This document shows, in pieces, positions 43,587 through 53,008 of a stretch of DNA of 64,000 nucleotides. Positions within the stretch are counted from its first letter, which is position 1. Every line of letters starts with the position of its first letter. The notes under the pieces were generated by a model. The model saw only the letters and a list, made by a program, of their open reading frames with translations. It had not been told where the DNA came from and ran no database searches. This stretch comes from Streptomyces sp. GS7 (GTDB lineage Bacteria; Actinomycetota; Actinomycetes; Streptomycetales; Streptomycetaceae). The translations under genes were made by a program, and so were the position numbers. The stretch lies in NCBI RefSeq assembly GCF_009834125.1, contig NZ_CP047146.1:3403501-3467500 (forward strand), in the 5' to 3' direction.

Positions 43587-43882
43587 TCAGCTCAACCAGC
43601 CGTCGTCGTCCGGCAGTTGGAAGCCCTTCTCGAAATGACCGCCCTGGAGATCGGTATCGCGGTTGCCGATGCCGGCGGTCAGCGTGAACCCCTTTTCTCG
43701 TCCCCGATCCGGCAGTTGCGCTTCACCTCCGCCTTTCCCGCCGCACTGCCGTCCGGCCTGAGGCAGAGGCGGTCGACGGGATATCCGGCCCGCTTCAGCT
43801 CGGCCACCGTGTCGTCGTGGGCGTCCTGGTGCGGTCGCGCTCCGGCAGCCTCAACCGCAACCTGACCTCGTTGGAACCCCAC
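43587..43882 (-). pseudogene. C-terminal remnant of a HAD-family acid phosphatase
   Basis: Leftward reading gives ELKRAGYPVDRLCLRPDGS in one frame and, after a shift, GFTLTAGIGNRDTDLQGGHF and EKGFQLPDDDGWLS then stop. This is the typical end of secreted class-B-like acid phosphatases (GN-x-x-TDLxGGH, FKLPDYDG). The catalytic DxD N-terminal half is missing. Upstream to 44129 nothing coherent remains. Confidence 0.65.
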
Positions 43883-44129
43883 GCCCTGCGGTCCCCCGCC
43901 CCGCGTCCGCGCTGGTCATCGAGGTCGAACTCCGGCCCTTACGGGATCCCCCCTACCTCGCCTACGGGGCGGCCCCGACCGGTCCCTGACGCAGGATCAC
44001 TCCGGGTCTCGTCCGCGGGGGCGACGTAGGGGCGGCGATCGGGCCGGATGCTGGGAGCAGCCGTCCGGACAGGGCGGTGCCACCGCTTCGACCGCCGCCG
44101 CGGTCCGCATCGCCAAGGAGACGACCAGC

Positions 44130-44582
44130 ATGAACGCCCGGAGCCCGCGCCCTGCCGCGCTGTCCGAGGAAGACCTCCAGCATCCGCGCAGCCAGGCTGC
44201 GTTCCGCGGGACGAAGTGGCTCGCTGGCGGCTACCTCGGCATCAGTGTGCTCACCCTCGTCGCCATCGTCGCGCTGCGCAACGACGCCGCGGTGGTGAAC
44301 GAAGCGGTGTGGGTGCGTGGCGCCGTCGTCGCCGCCAGCGCGCTGCTGACGTTCGCGTTCGCCGTCCGGACGGCCCGCGGCTCACGCGGGGCGTACCGCA
44401 GGCTGCGGATCGTCTCCGCCGTCATGATCGCGGCCATTGCGGCCGTCATCGCGCTGCCGGGCACCTTCCCGATATGGCTGAAGGTCGAGCAGGGCGTCTG
44501 CGGGCTCGCGCTGATCGGGGTCGCCGTGCTCGTCAACGGGAAGCAGCTGCGGTCGGTGTTCGCCGCCCGGCGGCTCGGCTAG
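44130..44582 (+). CDS. Four-helix membrane protein of unknown function
   Basis: A 150-aa integral membrane protein with hydrophobic segments at about residues 30-48 (LAGGYLGISVLTLVAIVAL), 62-82 (GAVVAASALLTFAFAVRTA), 92-112 (RIVSAVMIAAIAAVIALPG) and 118-136 (VEQGVCGLALIGVAVLVNG). AAGGAGA precedes the ATG. No family is recognised. It converges with the SEDS gene. Confidence 0.75.
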   Translation: MNARSPRPAALSEEDLQHPRSQAAFRGTKWLAGGYLGISVLTLVAIVALRNDAAVVNEAVWVRGAVVAASALLTFAFAVRTARGSRGAYRRLRIVSAVMIAAIAAVIALPGTFPIWLKVEQGVCGLALIGVAVLVNGKQLRSVFAARRLG

Positions 44583-44688
44583 ACCGGGGCCCGAACGGGC
44601 CCCTCGCCGCACACGCCGCCGGCTCCCGGGAATTCCTCCCCGGGAGCCGGCGGCGTACCGCACGGGGTGAGCCGGTCCGCGGCCCGGC

Positions 44689-45912
44689 TCAGGCCGACAT
44701 CACCCGCTGGACCTTTATCGATTGCAGCAGGCCGATGGCGACCCACCCCGCGAACATCGACGACCCGCCGTAGCTCACGAACGGTAGTGGCAGTCCGGTC
44801 ACCGGCATGATGCCGAGGTTCATGCCGATGTTCTCGAACGCCTGGAACGCCAGCCAGCCGACGATCCCGGCCGCGACCACCGTCCCGTACAGGTCGGGGC
44901 AGCTGCGGGCGATACGGCAGGCGCGCCAGAGCACCACGCCGATGAGGGCGATGATCAGGCCCGCACCGAGGAAGCCCAGTTCCTCGCCGGCGACCGAGAA
45001 GACGAAGTCGGTCTGCTGCTCGGGGACGAACTGGCCGTTGGTCTGGGCCCCCTGGAAGAGGCCCGACCCGGTCAGCCCGCCGGCGCCGATCGCGATCCGC
45101 GCCTGGCTGGTGTTGTAGCCGACGCCGGAGGGGTCGAGCGCGGGATCGGCGAACGCCGCGAACCGGTTGATCTGGTACTGGTCCAGCAGATGGAACTGCC
45201 AGACCGCCAGAGCGCCCACCACTCCGGTCCCCACCAGCCCCAGGACCCACCGCTTCGGTGCGCCCGCCGCGATCAGCATGCACAGCACGATCGCCACGAT
45301 CCCGAGCACCTGCCCGAGGTCCGGGGTGAGCAGGATCAGCAGCGCGGGGAAGCCGCCCAGGGCCAGTGCCCGGATGATGCCGCGCTGGTCCGGGCCGGCC
45401 AGGTCGCCCGCGTCCACTCTGGCGGTGAGGACCACCGCCATCGCGATGATGATCGAGACCTTGACGAACTCCGCGGGCTGGATGGACAGCCCGCCGCCGA
45501 TCACGATCCACCGCCGGGAGCCGTTGATCGTCGCGCCGACCGGCGTCAGTACCAGCGCGACCAGCACCACCGTGAGGACGTAGAGGATGGCCGCGGTGTC
45601 CCGCAGCCGCCGGTGGCCGTACCAGAGGGTGAGGGCCCCGAGGGCGAGGCCGATCCCGGTGTTGATGATGTGCCGCAGCACGAAGAAGTACGGGTCGCCC
45701 TGGTTCAGCTCCATACGGCCGCGGGTCGCGGAGTACACGAGCACCGCGCCGATGGTCGAGAGGGCGAAGGCCGATCCGAACAGCATCCAGTCCAGCCGCC
45801 GGATGATCGAGCCCCGCCCGAGGACTCTGCCCCAGGCCGACTTCGCACGAGTGGTCCCGCGCACGGGGTAGCTGACTGCGCTCACCTCGGCCTCCCGCCT
45901 GTACCGAGCCAT
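44689..45912 (-). CDS. SEDS-family peptidoglycan polymerase (RodA/FtsW type)
   Basis: A 407-aa membrane glycosyltransferase of the shape, elongation, division and sporulation family. About ten helices are visible. Signatures are INGSRRWIVIGGGLSIQPAE and FVKVSIII, LTPDLGQVLGIVAIVLCM, FVPEQQTDFVFSVAGEELGF and PFVSYGGSSMFAGW. This is a RodA-like pattern. No paired class B penicillin-binding protein is adjacent, so it is a stand-alone copy, perhaps active in spore wall or stress-specific growth. Confidence 0.9.
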   Translation of the reverse strand: MARYRREAEVSAVSYPVRGTTRAKSAWGRVLGRGSIIRRLDWMLFGSAFALSTIGAVLVYSATRGRMELNQGDPYFFVLRHIINTGIGLALGALTLWYGHRRLRDTAAILYVLTVVLVALVLTPVGATINGSRRWIVIGGGLSIQPAEFVKVSIIIAMAVVLTARVDAGDLAGPDQRGIIRALALGGFPALLILLTPDLGQVLGIVAIVLCMLIAAGAPKRWVLGLVGTGVVGALAVWQFHLLDQYQINRFAAFADPALDPSGVGYNTSQARIAIGAGGLTGSGLFQGAQTNGQFVPEQQTDFVFSVAGEELGFLGAGLIIALIGVVLWRACRIARSCPDLYGTVVAAGIVGWLAFQAFENIGMNLGIMPVTGLPLPFVSYGGSSMFAGWVAIGLLQSIKVQRVMSA

Positions 45913-46390
45913 GACACGCAGACAGTACCTTCAATGGTGAGCAACCTCTAAAGCTATCTGCGTGTCGGGATGCGTTGCGGTAGAACCGCGGCGTATTCGG
46001 CCGACGACTGCGATCCGCCCGGTGACGGCTGGTCCGTGGGCTGCGCCACCGGGGGGTGCCGGGCGATCGCCCGGGCCCCGGTCCCGGCTCGTGCGGCGAA
46101 GTTCCGGGCCCCCTCCTCGAAGGAGGCGATGGCCGCGCCGTCATCCTTCCGGGTGAGCGGCTTGTCGCGCCGGCTCTCCCGCTCGCCGCCGGAACCGGCC
46201 GCCGGCGCCCGGCGCGGCCCGTCCCTGTGGCCCCTGCCGCCGAGCGCGTGGTGGCGCCGGGCTTCGGGGACGGCCGGATACGCGGCGCGTGCGGCGGCCC
46301 CGTTCCCGTTCGTCCGGTCGGTGGGCCGGCGTCAACGGAGGCCAGGGGACGGGCGGTTGAGGGAGGCGCGCTGCGCACCGCGGAAGGGCT
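45913..46390. other. Gap without a recognisable gene
   Basis: About 480 bases between the methyltransferase and SEDS genes. A leftward frame near 46140-45965 reads KDDGAAIASFEEGARNFAAR with protein-like composition but no start and no known family; it may be a gene fragment. Part of the gap must carry the SEDS promoter. Confidence 0.45.
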
Positions 46391-47137
46391 TCACCGACCG
46401 GTCGCGTCGCGCCGGAACAGGGCCGTCCAGAGGAACGGTTCGCCGTAGCGGCCGGACTCGGGGGATTCGTCGTGCATGCGGCGGAGTTCGAGCTCGGTGA
46501 GGCCGGCGAAGATGTGGCGCAGCGACTCGGGGGTGTAGGCCAGGCCGCCGTGGAGGCGGGACTGGCGGTAGAAGTCGGCGTCGGGGAGTTCGGATCCCAT
46601 GCCCTGGTCACCGGCCGCGAAGCAGACGAGGGCGAGATGGCCGCCGGGAGCCAGGGCGCGGTCGAGGAGGTCCAGGTAGCTGAGGCGGCGGTGCGGCGGC
46701 AGGTGGTGGAAGCAGCCGGAATCGTAGATCAGGTCGTAGGGGCCGCGGAGTTCGGTGCCGACGAGGTCGAAGGCGTCGCCGCAGTGGAACCGGACCCCGG
46801 CCTGTGCCTCGCGGGCCCGGTCGGCGGCCCAGGCCACGGCCGTGGGGGAGAGGTCGACGGCGTCCACGGTGAAGCCCCGTGCGTCGAGGTGGAGGGCGTT
46901 GCGGCCCGGGCCGCAGCCCAGGTCGAGGGCGCGGCCGGTGGTGATCAGACCGCGGTCGAGGTACGAGACCAGGTTCTCGTCGGGCTTCGCGACGAAGAAC
47001 GGCACGTCTTTGGTGCGGTCCGCGTAGAACCCGTCCCACCAGGAGGCCCCGGTCTCCGACCAGCGGTCGGCGTCCGGAGTGAACAGACCGTCCAGGAGCC
47101 TGAGTACGTCGTCCACGGTGCGTATGCTGCGGTCCAT
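46391..47137 (-). CDS. Class I SAM-dependent methyltransferase
   Basis: A 248-aa methyltransferase. The SAM-binding motif I is ALDLGCGPGRNALHLDARGF, motif II is FTVDAVDLSPTAV, and YDSGCFHHLPPHRRLSYLDL is the later motif. The N-terminal WWDGFYADRTKDVPFF resembles thiopurine or tellurite-type methyltransferases. The ATG has GAAGGGGGA upstream. The substrate cannot be read. Confidence 0.87.
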   Translation of the reverse strand: MDRSIRTVDDVLRLLDGLFTPDADRWSETGASWWDGFYADRTKDVPFFVAKPDENLVSYLDRGLITTGRALDLGCGPGRNALHLDARGFTVDAVDLSPTAVAWAADRAREAQAGVRFHCGDAFDLVGTELRGPYDLIYDSGCFHHLPPHRRLSYLDLLDRALAPGGHLALVCFAAGDQGMGSELPDADFYRQSRLHGGLAYTPESLRHIFAGLTELELRRMHDESPESGRYGEPFLWTALFRRDATGR

Positions 47138-47201
47138 CCGGTCCCCCTTCGAGGATCTTCCCCGTTCGGGTGATTCTATGATCCCGAGGGCGGTTTCGCA
47201 C

Positions 47202-48851
47202 TCATCGTCCGGTCACCACCTCCACGGACCCGATGTACTCCTGCGTCTGGGGGGCCGGCAGTCGCACGGAGTGCGCCCAGAAGTAGATGGCCAGGCTGAA
47301 CACCGCGATGAGGGCGATGTCCCACCACAAGGGGAGGGCGTCCGTCGCGCCGCAGGAGACCTTGGATGCCGGGCCCGTACTGCAGAAGCCGCCCTGCCAG
47401 GAGATGACGCCCATGCCCACCAGGTACACCGGCAGCCACTGCGCGTTCCGCCAGTTCGGCTGCGGGGCCCTGGGGTTGAGCCTGAGCAGCGCCGAGCCGC
47501 CGAGGAGCAGGTAGCCGAGCACGATCGCCACGCCGAGGCGCCACAGGGTGTCCCAGCCGGTCCAGTAGATGATCAGGTTCGCGACGACGAAGGCCACCGG
47601 GGCCCAGAACAGTCCGCCGGGCAGGCGGTACGGACGCGGCCGGTCCGGGTCCTGCTTGCGCAGGCAGCCGAAGGCGAGCGGGGCGCCCGCGTACATCAGC
47701 ACGCTGGCGGAGGTGACGAAGCCGACCAGCTTCTGCCAGGTGGGGAACGGCAGGAAGACGATCAGCCCGATGGCGAACGCGAAGAGCAGGCCGAACCACG
47801 GGACACCGCCCTTGCTGGTGCGCTCGAAGACCTCCGGCACATAGCCGTTGCGGGAGAGGCCGTACGAGATGCGGGAGGTGGCGGTCGTGTAGATCAGGCC
47901 GGTGCCGGTGGGGGAGATGACCGCGTCCACGTACAGGAGGGTGGCCAGCCAGCCGAGGCCGATGGAGCCGGCGAGTCCGGCGAACGGGCCCGCCTTGCCG
48001 CTGAACGAGAGGTCGGCCCAGCCGCCGTGGGCGAACGCGCTGTGCGGGAGGGCGCCGATGAACACCACCTGGAGGCCCATGTAGATGAGGACGCCGATCA
48101 GGATCGAGCCGATGACCGCGCGGGGGATGTCGTGGGCCGGATTCCGGCTCTCGCCCGCCAGTTGGTCGGCCTGCTCGAAGCCGAGGAGGGCGAAGATGAC
48201 GCCGCTGGTGCTGATCGCGGAGAGCACGCCCTTGGCACCGAACGGGGAGAAGCCCCGGTAACCGAAGTTGCCGGCCCGGAAGGTGGCGGCGGCCATCACC
48301 ACGATGGTGAAGACCGGGACCGCCACCTTCCACCACGTCGCCACGCTGTTGGTGTGCGCCAGCCACTTGACGCCGAAGAAGTTGACGACGACGAAGAACG
48401 CCATGAAGGCGACGGCGAGACCGTAACCGGCGCCGGTGAGATGGTTCTTCTCGGTCTGGACCCAGGGGACGTGCACGCTCAGGTAGTTCAGCGACGCCAT
48501 GACCTCGATGGGCGCCACGGCGACCGCCTGCAACCACGAGAACCAGCCGAAGGACGCCCCGGCCGCGCTGCCGAACGCGTAGTGCGGAAAGCGCGCGGTG
48601 CCGCCCGCGACCGGGTACATCGCCCCCAGCTCGGCGTGCACGAACGCCAGGATGATGATGGCGACGGCGCCGATGCCCCAGGAGACCAGCGCCGCGGTGC
48701 CGGCCGCCTGCGCGGCGAACAGGGCGCCGAACAGCCACCCGGATCCGATGATGGACCCTTCCGAGGCCCAGATCAGTCCGATCAGCCCGATGTCCCGCTT
48801 GAGGCCGGGATTCCTGGGCGCGGCCGGGGCGGCCGGCTGGTGCATCTCCAT
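47202..48851 (-). CDS. APC-family amino-acid permease
   Basis: A 549-aa membrane transporter with about 12-14 helices. The first helix region reads IGLIWASEGSIIGSGWLFGA, with the unwound Gly-rich motif that binds the amino-acid carboxylate in this superfamily, followed by GIGAVAIIILAFVHAELGAM. It probably imports an amino acid by proton or sodium symport or by exchange. It is 64 bases upstream of the methyltransferase on the same strand. ATG at 48851, or 6 bases later, could be the start. Confidence 0.9.
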   Translation of the reverse strand: MEMHQPAAPAAPRNPGLKRDIGLIGLIWASEGSIIGSGWLFGALFAAQAAGTAALVSWGIGAVAIIILAFVHAELGAMYPVAGGTARFPHYAFGSAAGASFGWFSWLQAVAVAPIEVMASLNYLSVHVPWVQTEKNHLTGAGYGLAVAFMAFFVVVNFFGVKWLAHTNSVATWWKVAVPVFTIVVMAAATFRAGNFGYRGFSPFGAKGVLSAISTSGVIFALLGFEQADQLAGESRNPAHDIPRAVIGSILIGVLIYMGLQVVFIGALPHSAFAHGGWADLSFSGKAGPFAGLAGSIGLGWLATLLYVDAVISPTGTGLIYTTATSRISYGLSRNGYVPEVFERTSKGGVPWFGLLFAFAIGLIVFLPFPTWQKLVGFVTSASVLMYAGAPLAFGCLRKQDPDRPRPYRLPGGLFWAPVAFVVANLIIYWTGWDTLWRLGVAIVLGYLLLGGSALLRLNPRAPQPNWRNAQWLPVYLVGMGVISWQGGFCSTGPASKVSCGATDALPLWWDIALIAVFSLAIYFWAHSVRLPAPQTQEYIGSVEVVTGR

Positions 48852-49047
48852 GGTGCGTGCCCTTGTTCTGCCGGGGATGGGTGCGACGGGCGCAGTGAGC
48901 TATGCGCGGTTACGGGAGGTTTGCACCCATACTTCAGGAAGGACGCGGGGGAGAACGGCAGCGCCGCGCCGGGGTGTCGGCGCGCGGTCCCCCGCGATGG
49001 GCGCGCGAGGGGTGCGCGCCACCAGGGGCCCGGGTTGGCGGCGGCGG

Positions 49048-49986
49048 TCAGTCGCCGGGCCGGGCGAGCAGGTCGGTGATGGCCTGGAGTACCGCGTCCG
49101 GGCGCTCCTCGTGCGGGAAGCCGTGGCCGGCGTCGTCGAGGACGCGGTGTGCGCCGCGCGGTACGGACGCGGCCAGTTGGGCGTGCAGGGCGCACTTGCC
49201 CCTGTTGATCTCGCGGAGGGTTTCCTCGGACCAGAGCTGGGACTGGGTGGCGTCGTAGCCGGTCGCGCTGAGCACGATCAGCGGGACGTCGGGGAGGGCA
49301 GGGGCGTGCCGGAGCTCGTCGGCGACCTCGTCGTAGACGTTCCTGCCCTCGCGCAACGCGGTCCGCCAGGCCGTGAGGTGGTAGTCGACGAGCGGTTCGC
49401 GCACGGTGTCCGGCCATGCGGCGAAGAGCGGCGCGATCTGGGTGCGGGCGGTGTCGAGCTGCTCCCGGGTGGGCTCCGGCGGCTCCTCCTGGCCGGTCAT
49501 CAGGGCGAGCTTCTCCCGGACTTCGCGGGGTGCGCGGTCGCGGATGTCCTCGTGGAAGGGGTCGAGGAGGAGCAGGCCGGCGACCTCGTCGGGGAAGCGC
49601 TGGGCGAAGTGGCGCGCATAGGCCCCGCCGAGGGAGTGGCCGACCAGGACGTACGGGCCGGGGACCGCGGCGGTACGCAGGAGACCGTGCAGCTCGCCGA
49701 CGACGTCGGCGGCGGTGCGGGGAAGGCCGACCGGTGAGCTCCAGCCGGTGCCGGCCCGGTCGTAGAGCACGCTCGTGGTCAACTCGGCCACCCGGTCGTG
49801 GGTGTTGAGGAAGTCCAGGCCGATGAGACCGGCACCGGGGAGGAAGACCACGGTGGGTCCGCCGGTGCCGGAGCGGTGCAGCATCAGCCGGCGGCCGGGC
49901 GCGACCTCGTACAGGTGGCCCAGGGGCGGCTCGGTGGTCGGGGTGACGGCGGTTCCGGGGCGGCCGTCGGTCGGCTGGAGTGGCAT
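49048..49986 (-). CDS. Alpha/beta hydrolase
   Basis: A 312-aa serine hydrolase. The nucleophile elbow is LVGHSLGGAYARHFAQRFPD, the oxyanion region VVFLPGAGLIGLDFL, the acid Asp is likely in DVPLIVLSATGYD and the His is in RVLDDAGHGFPHEERPD. The substrate is unknown. It is divergent from an HTH regulator; the 64-base gap is filled by repeated half-sites, so this gene is the likely target. Confidence 0.88.
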   Translation of the reverse strand: MPLQPTDGRPGTAVTPTTEPPLGHLYEVAPGRRLMLHRSGTGGPTVVFLPGAGLIGLDFLNTHDRVAELTTSVLYDRAGTGWSSPVGLPRTAADVVGELHGLLRTAAVPGPYVLVGHSLGGAYARHFAQRFPDEVAGLLLLDPFHEDIRDRAPREVREKLALMTGQEEPPEPTREQLDTARTQIAPLFAAWPDTVREPLVDYHLTAWRTALREGRNVYDEVADELRHAPALPDVPLIVLSATGYDATQSQLWSEETLREINRGKCALHAQLAASVPRGAHRVLDDAGHGFPHEERPDAVLQAITDLLARPGD

Positions 49987-50002
49987 GGGGGCTCCCTCGT
50001 TC

Positions 50003-50046
50003 GAATGTTCTCAACTTTGAGAAACGTATCCGACGTGAGAACATTC
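50003..50046. promoter_or_regulatory. Operator cluster between hydrolase and HTH regulator
   Basis: TTCTCAACTTTGAGAA (50008-50023) is a palindrome with exact 7-base arms. In addition GAATGTTCTCA (50003-50013) and TGAGAACATTC (50036-50046) are exact complements 22 bases apart. The three TGTTCTCA/TGAGAACA half-sites span both promoters, and the last ends four bases before the regulator start codon. Likely site of the regulator at 50051. Confidence 0.75.
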
Positions 50047-50050
50047 GTCC

Positions 50051-50635
50051 ATGGACAGCGTCGAACTGCTTCTGCACCCGGTGCGGCTGCGCATCGTGCA
50101 CGCCATGTCCGGCGGGCGGACGCTCACCACGTCCGAGCTGTGCGCCCTGCTGCCCGACGTGTCCAAGGCCACCGTCTACCGGCACGTCGGCACGCTGGCC
50201 GACGGCGGCCTCCTCGAAGTGGTCGGCGAACAGCGGGTGCGCGGCTCGGTCGAACGCCGCTACCGGCTCCAGCGGGCGCGGGCGGTGGTCGACGCGGAGA
50301 CCGCGGCCGCGGTGCCCGTGGAGGACCACCGCCGGATCTTCGCGGTGGCGATGGCCGCGCTGCTCGCCGAGTTCGACGCCTACCTCGACCGGGACGGGGC
50401 CGACCCGACCGCCGACTCCGTGGGCTACCGGCAGCACGCGGTCTGGCTCAGCGAGGAGGAACTGGCCACGCTGATCGGCCAGATGCGCGCGGCGATCCTC
50501 GGGCAGCTGGCGAACGAGCCGTCGCCGGACCGCAGGCGGTATCTGCTCAGCCCGATCCTGTTCCCGGCGGAGCAGGTGCCGACCGCTGCGCCTGACGGCC
50601 CGCGGCGGGATGATCCTCAAGACCCGGGGAAGTAG
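50051..50635 (+). CDS. ArsR-like winged-helix transcriptional regulator
   Basis: A 194-aa protein. The N-terminal winged helix (residues 1-75) shows LLLHPVRLRIVHAMSGGRTL, then LCALLPDVSKATVYRHVGTL and a wing with VVGEQRVRGSVERRYRL. The C-terminal helical region (about 95-165) has WLSEEELATLIGQMRAAIL. The ATG lies four bases after an operator half-site, so the mRNA may be nearly leaderless and autoregulated. It probably represses the divergent hydrolase. Confidence 0.85.
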   Translation: MDSVELLLHPVRLRIVHAMSGGRTLTTSELCALLPDVSKATVYRHVGTLADGGLLEVVGEQRVRGSVERRYRLQRARAVVDAETAAAVPVEDHRRIFAVAMAALLAEFDAYLDRDGADPTADSVGYRQHAVWLSEEELATLIGQMRAAILGQLANEPSPDRRRYLLSPILFPAEQVPTAAPDGPRRDDPQDPGK

Positions 50636-50705
50636 GGTGGGTCCGGTGGCGCGCCGCCGGACCCCTCCGCCGACTCACCCGCCGGAACCCGTAACGGAGT
50701 TGACG

Positions 50706-51263
50706 ATGAGCACCAGCGGTCCGCGCAGAAGAGCCGAACTGTTCGTCGACGAGGAGCGGGACGACCGGCTCGACGCGCCCACCACCGGCGACGAACGCGC
50801 CGTGCTCGCCGGCTTCCTGCGCGCTCAGCGCAGGACCCTGGAACTGAAGTGCTCCGGCCTGGAAGCGGAGCTGGCGCGCCGCTCCGTCGCACCCTCCACG
50901 CTCTCGCTGCTCGGGCTGGTCAGGCATCTCGCCGACGTCGAACGCCGCTGGTTCCGGTACGTCCTGGCCGGCCAGGAGGCGCCGCGGCTCTTCTCCTCCA
51001 CGGCGCACCCGGACGGCGACTTCGACGGCGCCGTGGCCGACCCCACCGTCATCGCCGCGGCATGGGAAGCCTGGCGCGCCGAGGTGGCGTTCGCCGATGC
51101 CTTCGTCGCCGCGGCGCCCGGACTCGACGTCGCGGGCGACGACGGCTGGCGCGGTCGGGTGTCGCTGCGGTGGGTGCTCATCCACATGATCGAGGAGTAC
51201 GCCCGGCACAACGGGCACGCCGATCTGCTCCGTGAACGCATCGACGGGGCGATCGGCGTGTGA
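50706..51263 (+). CDS. DinB-family protein (DUF664)
   Basis: A 185-aa four-helix protein. Metal-binding His positions fit LVRHLADVERRWFRYVLAG and LRWVLIHMIEEYARHNGHAD, the hallmarks of DinB/mycothiol-dependent-enzyme-like proteins. Many actinobacterial members use mycothiol or bacillithiol as a thiol cosubstrate. Which reaction it runs is unknown. It lies 70 bases after the HTH gene on the same strand. Confidence 0.85.
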   Translation: MSTSGPRRRAELFVDEERDDRLDAPTTGDERAVLAGFLRAQRRTLELKCSGLEAELARRSVAPSTLSLLGLVRHLADVERRWFRYVLAGQEAPRLFSSTAHPDGDFDGAVADPTVIAAAWEAWRAEVAFADAFVAAAPGLDVAGDDGWRGRVSLRWVLIHMIEEYARHNGHADLLRERIDGAIGV

Positions 51264-51297
51264 CCGGGCGCGGGAGTACGGGAACCGCCGAGGGGCG

Positions 51298-51933
51298 TCA
51301 GGGCCGCGGCCCCAGGACGACGCCGCGGCCCGCGTAGACCCGGTCGAAGGTCTCCCAGGGCACGCGGGCGAACTCCTGCGAGTGCGCCGGGAGTCCGGAG
51401 GGGTTGTGGACGACGAGATGGTCGTCCGTGCTGCCGACGGCCAGCACCAGGTGACCTCCTCGGTGCGGCGGCCGGGGGTCGGCGTCCCGGATGGACGGAT
51501 GCACCGAGAGCAGCGGCAGCCTGCCGGCGGCGACGAGTCCGGGGATCTCGCTCCGCGGGAGATCGGGCCGGGACTGCGCGGTCAGGCCCCAGCGGCGCTC
51601 GACGTAGGCGGCGAACGGCGCGTAGACCAGACCGTGCAGGCCCTCGTCGTGCCGCACATAGGCACCGGCCTCAAGGCACTCGGCCGCCAGCTCCATCGCG
51701 GTCGGTGCGGCGTCCCGCCAGTACGCGAGCGCCATCCGCAGGCACGCCACACCGCACAGCCGCCAGGACCACCACGCGTACTCCTCGGGGCTCCGGGCCC
51801 CGTACGCCGACCAGCGCGGATCCTCCGCCGCCGACATCGCCCCGCTGAGGATCGCGGGAACGAGCTCCGGGGACGCCCACTGCGAGTGGTACGGGACCGG
51901 GTGAACACGTGCGGAGGTGCGGGAGGTCGCCAT
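51298..51933 (-). CDS. C39-like cysteine peptidase domain protein, stand-alone
   Basis: A 211-aa cytoplasmic-looking protein. The catalytic Cys is in WRLCGVACLRMALAYW, the His in RGGHLVLAVGSTDDHLVV and the following Asn in VHNPSG. The first motif VHPVPYHSQWASPELVPAIL is typical of the peptidase_C39_2 group. No signal peptide is seen. A bacteriocin-processing role is not supported because no transporter is attached; the substrate is unknown. Confidence 0.8.
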   Translation of the reverse strand: MATSRTSARVHPVPYHSQWASPELVPAILSGAMSAAEDPRWSAYGARSPEEYAWWSWRLCGVACLRMALAYWRDAAPTAMELAAECLEAGAYVRHDEGLHGLVYAPFAAYVERRWGLTAQSRPDLPRSEIPGLVAAGRLPLLSVHPSIRDADPRPPHRGGHLVLAVGSTDDHLVVHNPSGLPAHSQEFARVPWETFDRVYAGRGVVLGPRP

Positions 51934-52043
51934 GCCCCGCAGTCTGCCGCAACGGCCGCGGCGGGGCGGGCCCGGACGTGCCGCGGGGCGCGGTCCGGGC
52001 GGCGACCCCGGCCCGTCGGCCCCCCGGAACTGCCGGACCGGCC

Positions 52044-52745
52044 CTAGCTGAAGGAGTGCGGCGAGAGCGCCGTGAACCAGAGCAGCACGACGGTGGCGAC
52101 GCCCATGATCGGGGTGAGTATCTCGGTCTCCAGCTTGTTGCCGCTGTGCTTGATGATGACGATCTCGTAGCGCGTCTTCAGCGGCCAGAGCCACGGTGCG
52201 CCCTGCTTGGTGATGGAGTCCCCGAGCAGGTGGGCCAGGCAGCCGAGCCCGATCGCGTACGGCAGCCAGCCTGGGGCCGAGGGGATGAACTTGGCGATGA
52301 CGCCGGTGCCGATGCCGGCCATGGCGACGATCGTGCTCCAGGCGGAGAAGCCGTGGCCGGGCGGGCAGAGGTTGAGGGCGCGCACCGCGAGGGCCAGCAG
52401 GAAGAAGGTCATGACGAGCGTGAAGGGCCGGCCCAGGTACGTCACCCCGGCCCAGGTGCCGGCCGTCATCAGGGCGATGAAGAACAGCGAGTGGGTGGCG
52501 TGCCGGTGGCCGCCGGAGATCCACGCGACGAAGCGGCACAGGACCTTGGAGACCGGGCCGAGGAAGTTGGCGATGGTGCCGTCGTGGTGGTCCAGGTCGG
52601 GCAGCAGCGCGGCACCGGCGCACAGCACCGTGCCCATCAGGATCTCCTGCGGCGTCAGGTGAGTGTGCATCAGCAGCGGCGGCAGAAAAGGTGCGGTGCC
52701 CGCGAAGAGCAGGGCGCCGCTCACCGCGTGCGAGTGGCCCATCAT
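52044..52745 (-). CDS. Membrane-bound metal-dependent hydrolase (YdjM/LexA-regulated type)
   Basis: A 233-aa membrane protein. The N-terminal His motif MMGHSHAVSGALLFAGTAPF, the metal aspartates in LLPDLDHHDGTIANFLGPVS, the His in WISGGHRHATHSLFFIALM and GCLAHLLGDSITKQGAPWLW are family signatures. About five helices are present. The double Met at 52745 is preferred to an ATG ten codons upstream. GGGGAGG lies about 10 bases before. Its biochemical role is not known. Confidence 0.83.
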   Translation of the reverse strand: MMGHSHAVSGALLFAGTAPFLPPLLMHTHLTPQEILMGTVLCAGAALLPDLDHHDGTIANFLGPVSKVLCRFVAWISGGHRHATHSLFFIALMTAGTWAGVTYLGRPFTLVMTFFLLALAVRALNLCPPGHGFSAWSTIVAMAGIGTGVIAKFIPSAPGWLPYAIGLGCLAHLLGDSITKQGAPWLWPLKTRYEIVIIKHSGNKLETEILTPIMGVATVVLLWFTALSPHSFS

Positions 52746-53008
52746 GGTGGGTGTGTCCTCCCCGTTCGGTGGCATGCCGGTGACATGCCCTCAACATCGG
52801 CGGAGACGCTATCAGCGTGATCGCATCAGGTGGGCGGGGGGCCGGTGGTCCTGGCCACGGGGAGTGGACCGCGGAACGGTACGGAGGAGGCGCGGACGCG
52901 GACGCCGGCGCATCCGAATCGCGGCGTCCGCCGCCGCGGGGACGGCGGCGCGGGATGCGAGACTCGCCCGAGACGGTCGCCGCTCACCGAGACAGGGAGG
53001 CCACCCCC

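Noticed and set aside
45965..46145. Possible small leftward gene (KDDGAAIASFEEGARN)
   Set aside because: No start codon with ribosome site and no recognised family; left as a possible fragment in the gap entry.
47079..49079. Long plus-strand frame opposite the methyltransferase and permease genes
   Set aside because: Antisense to two well-supported genes and rich in Gly/Asp/Glu/Arg shadow composition.
51298..51933. Second bacteriocin-processing peptidase
   Set aside because: The C39-like domain stands alone, without transporter or GG-leader gene nearby, so that role is not supported.
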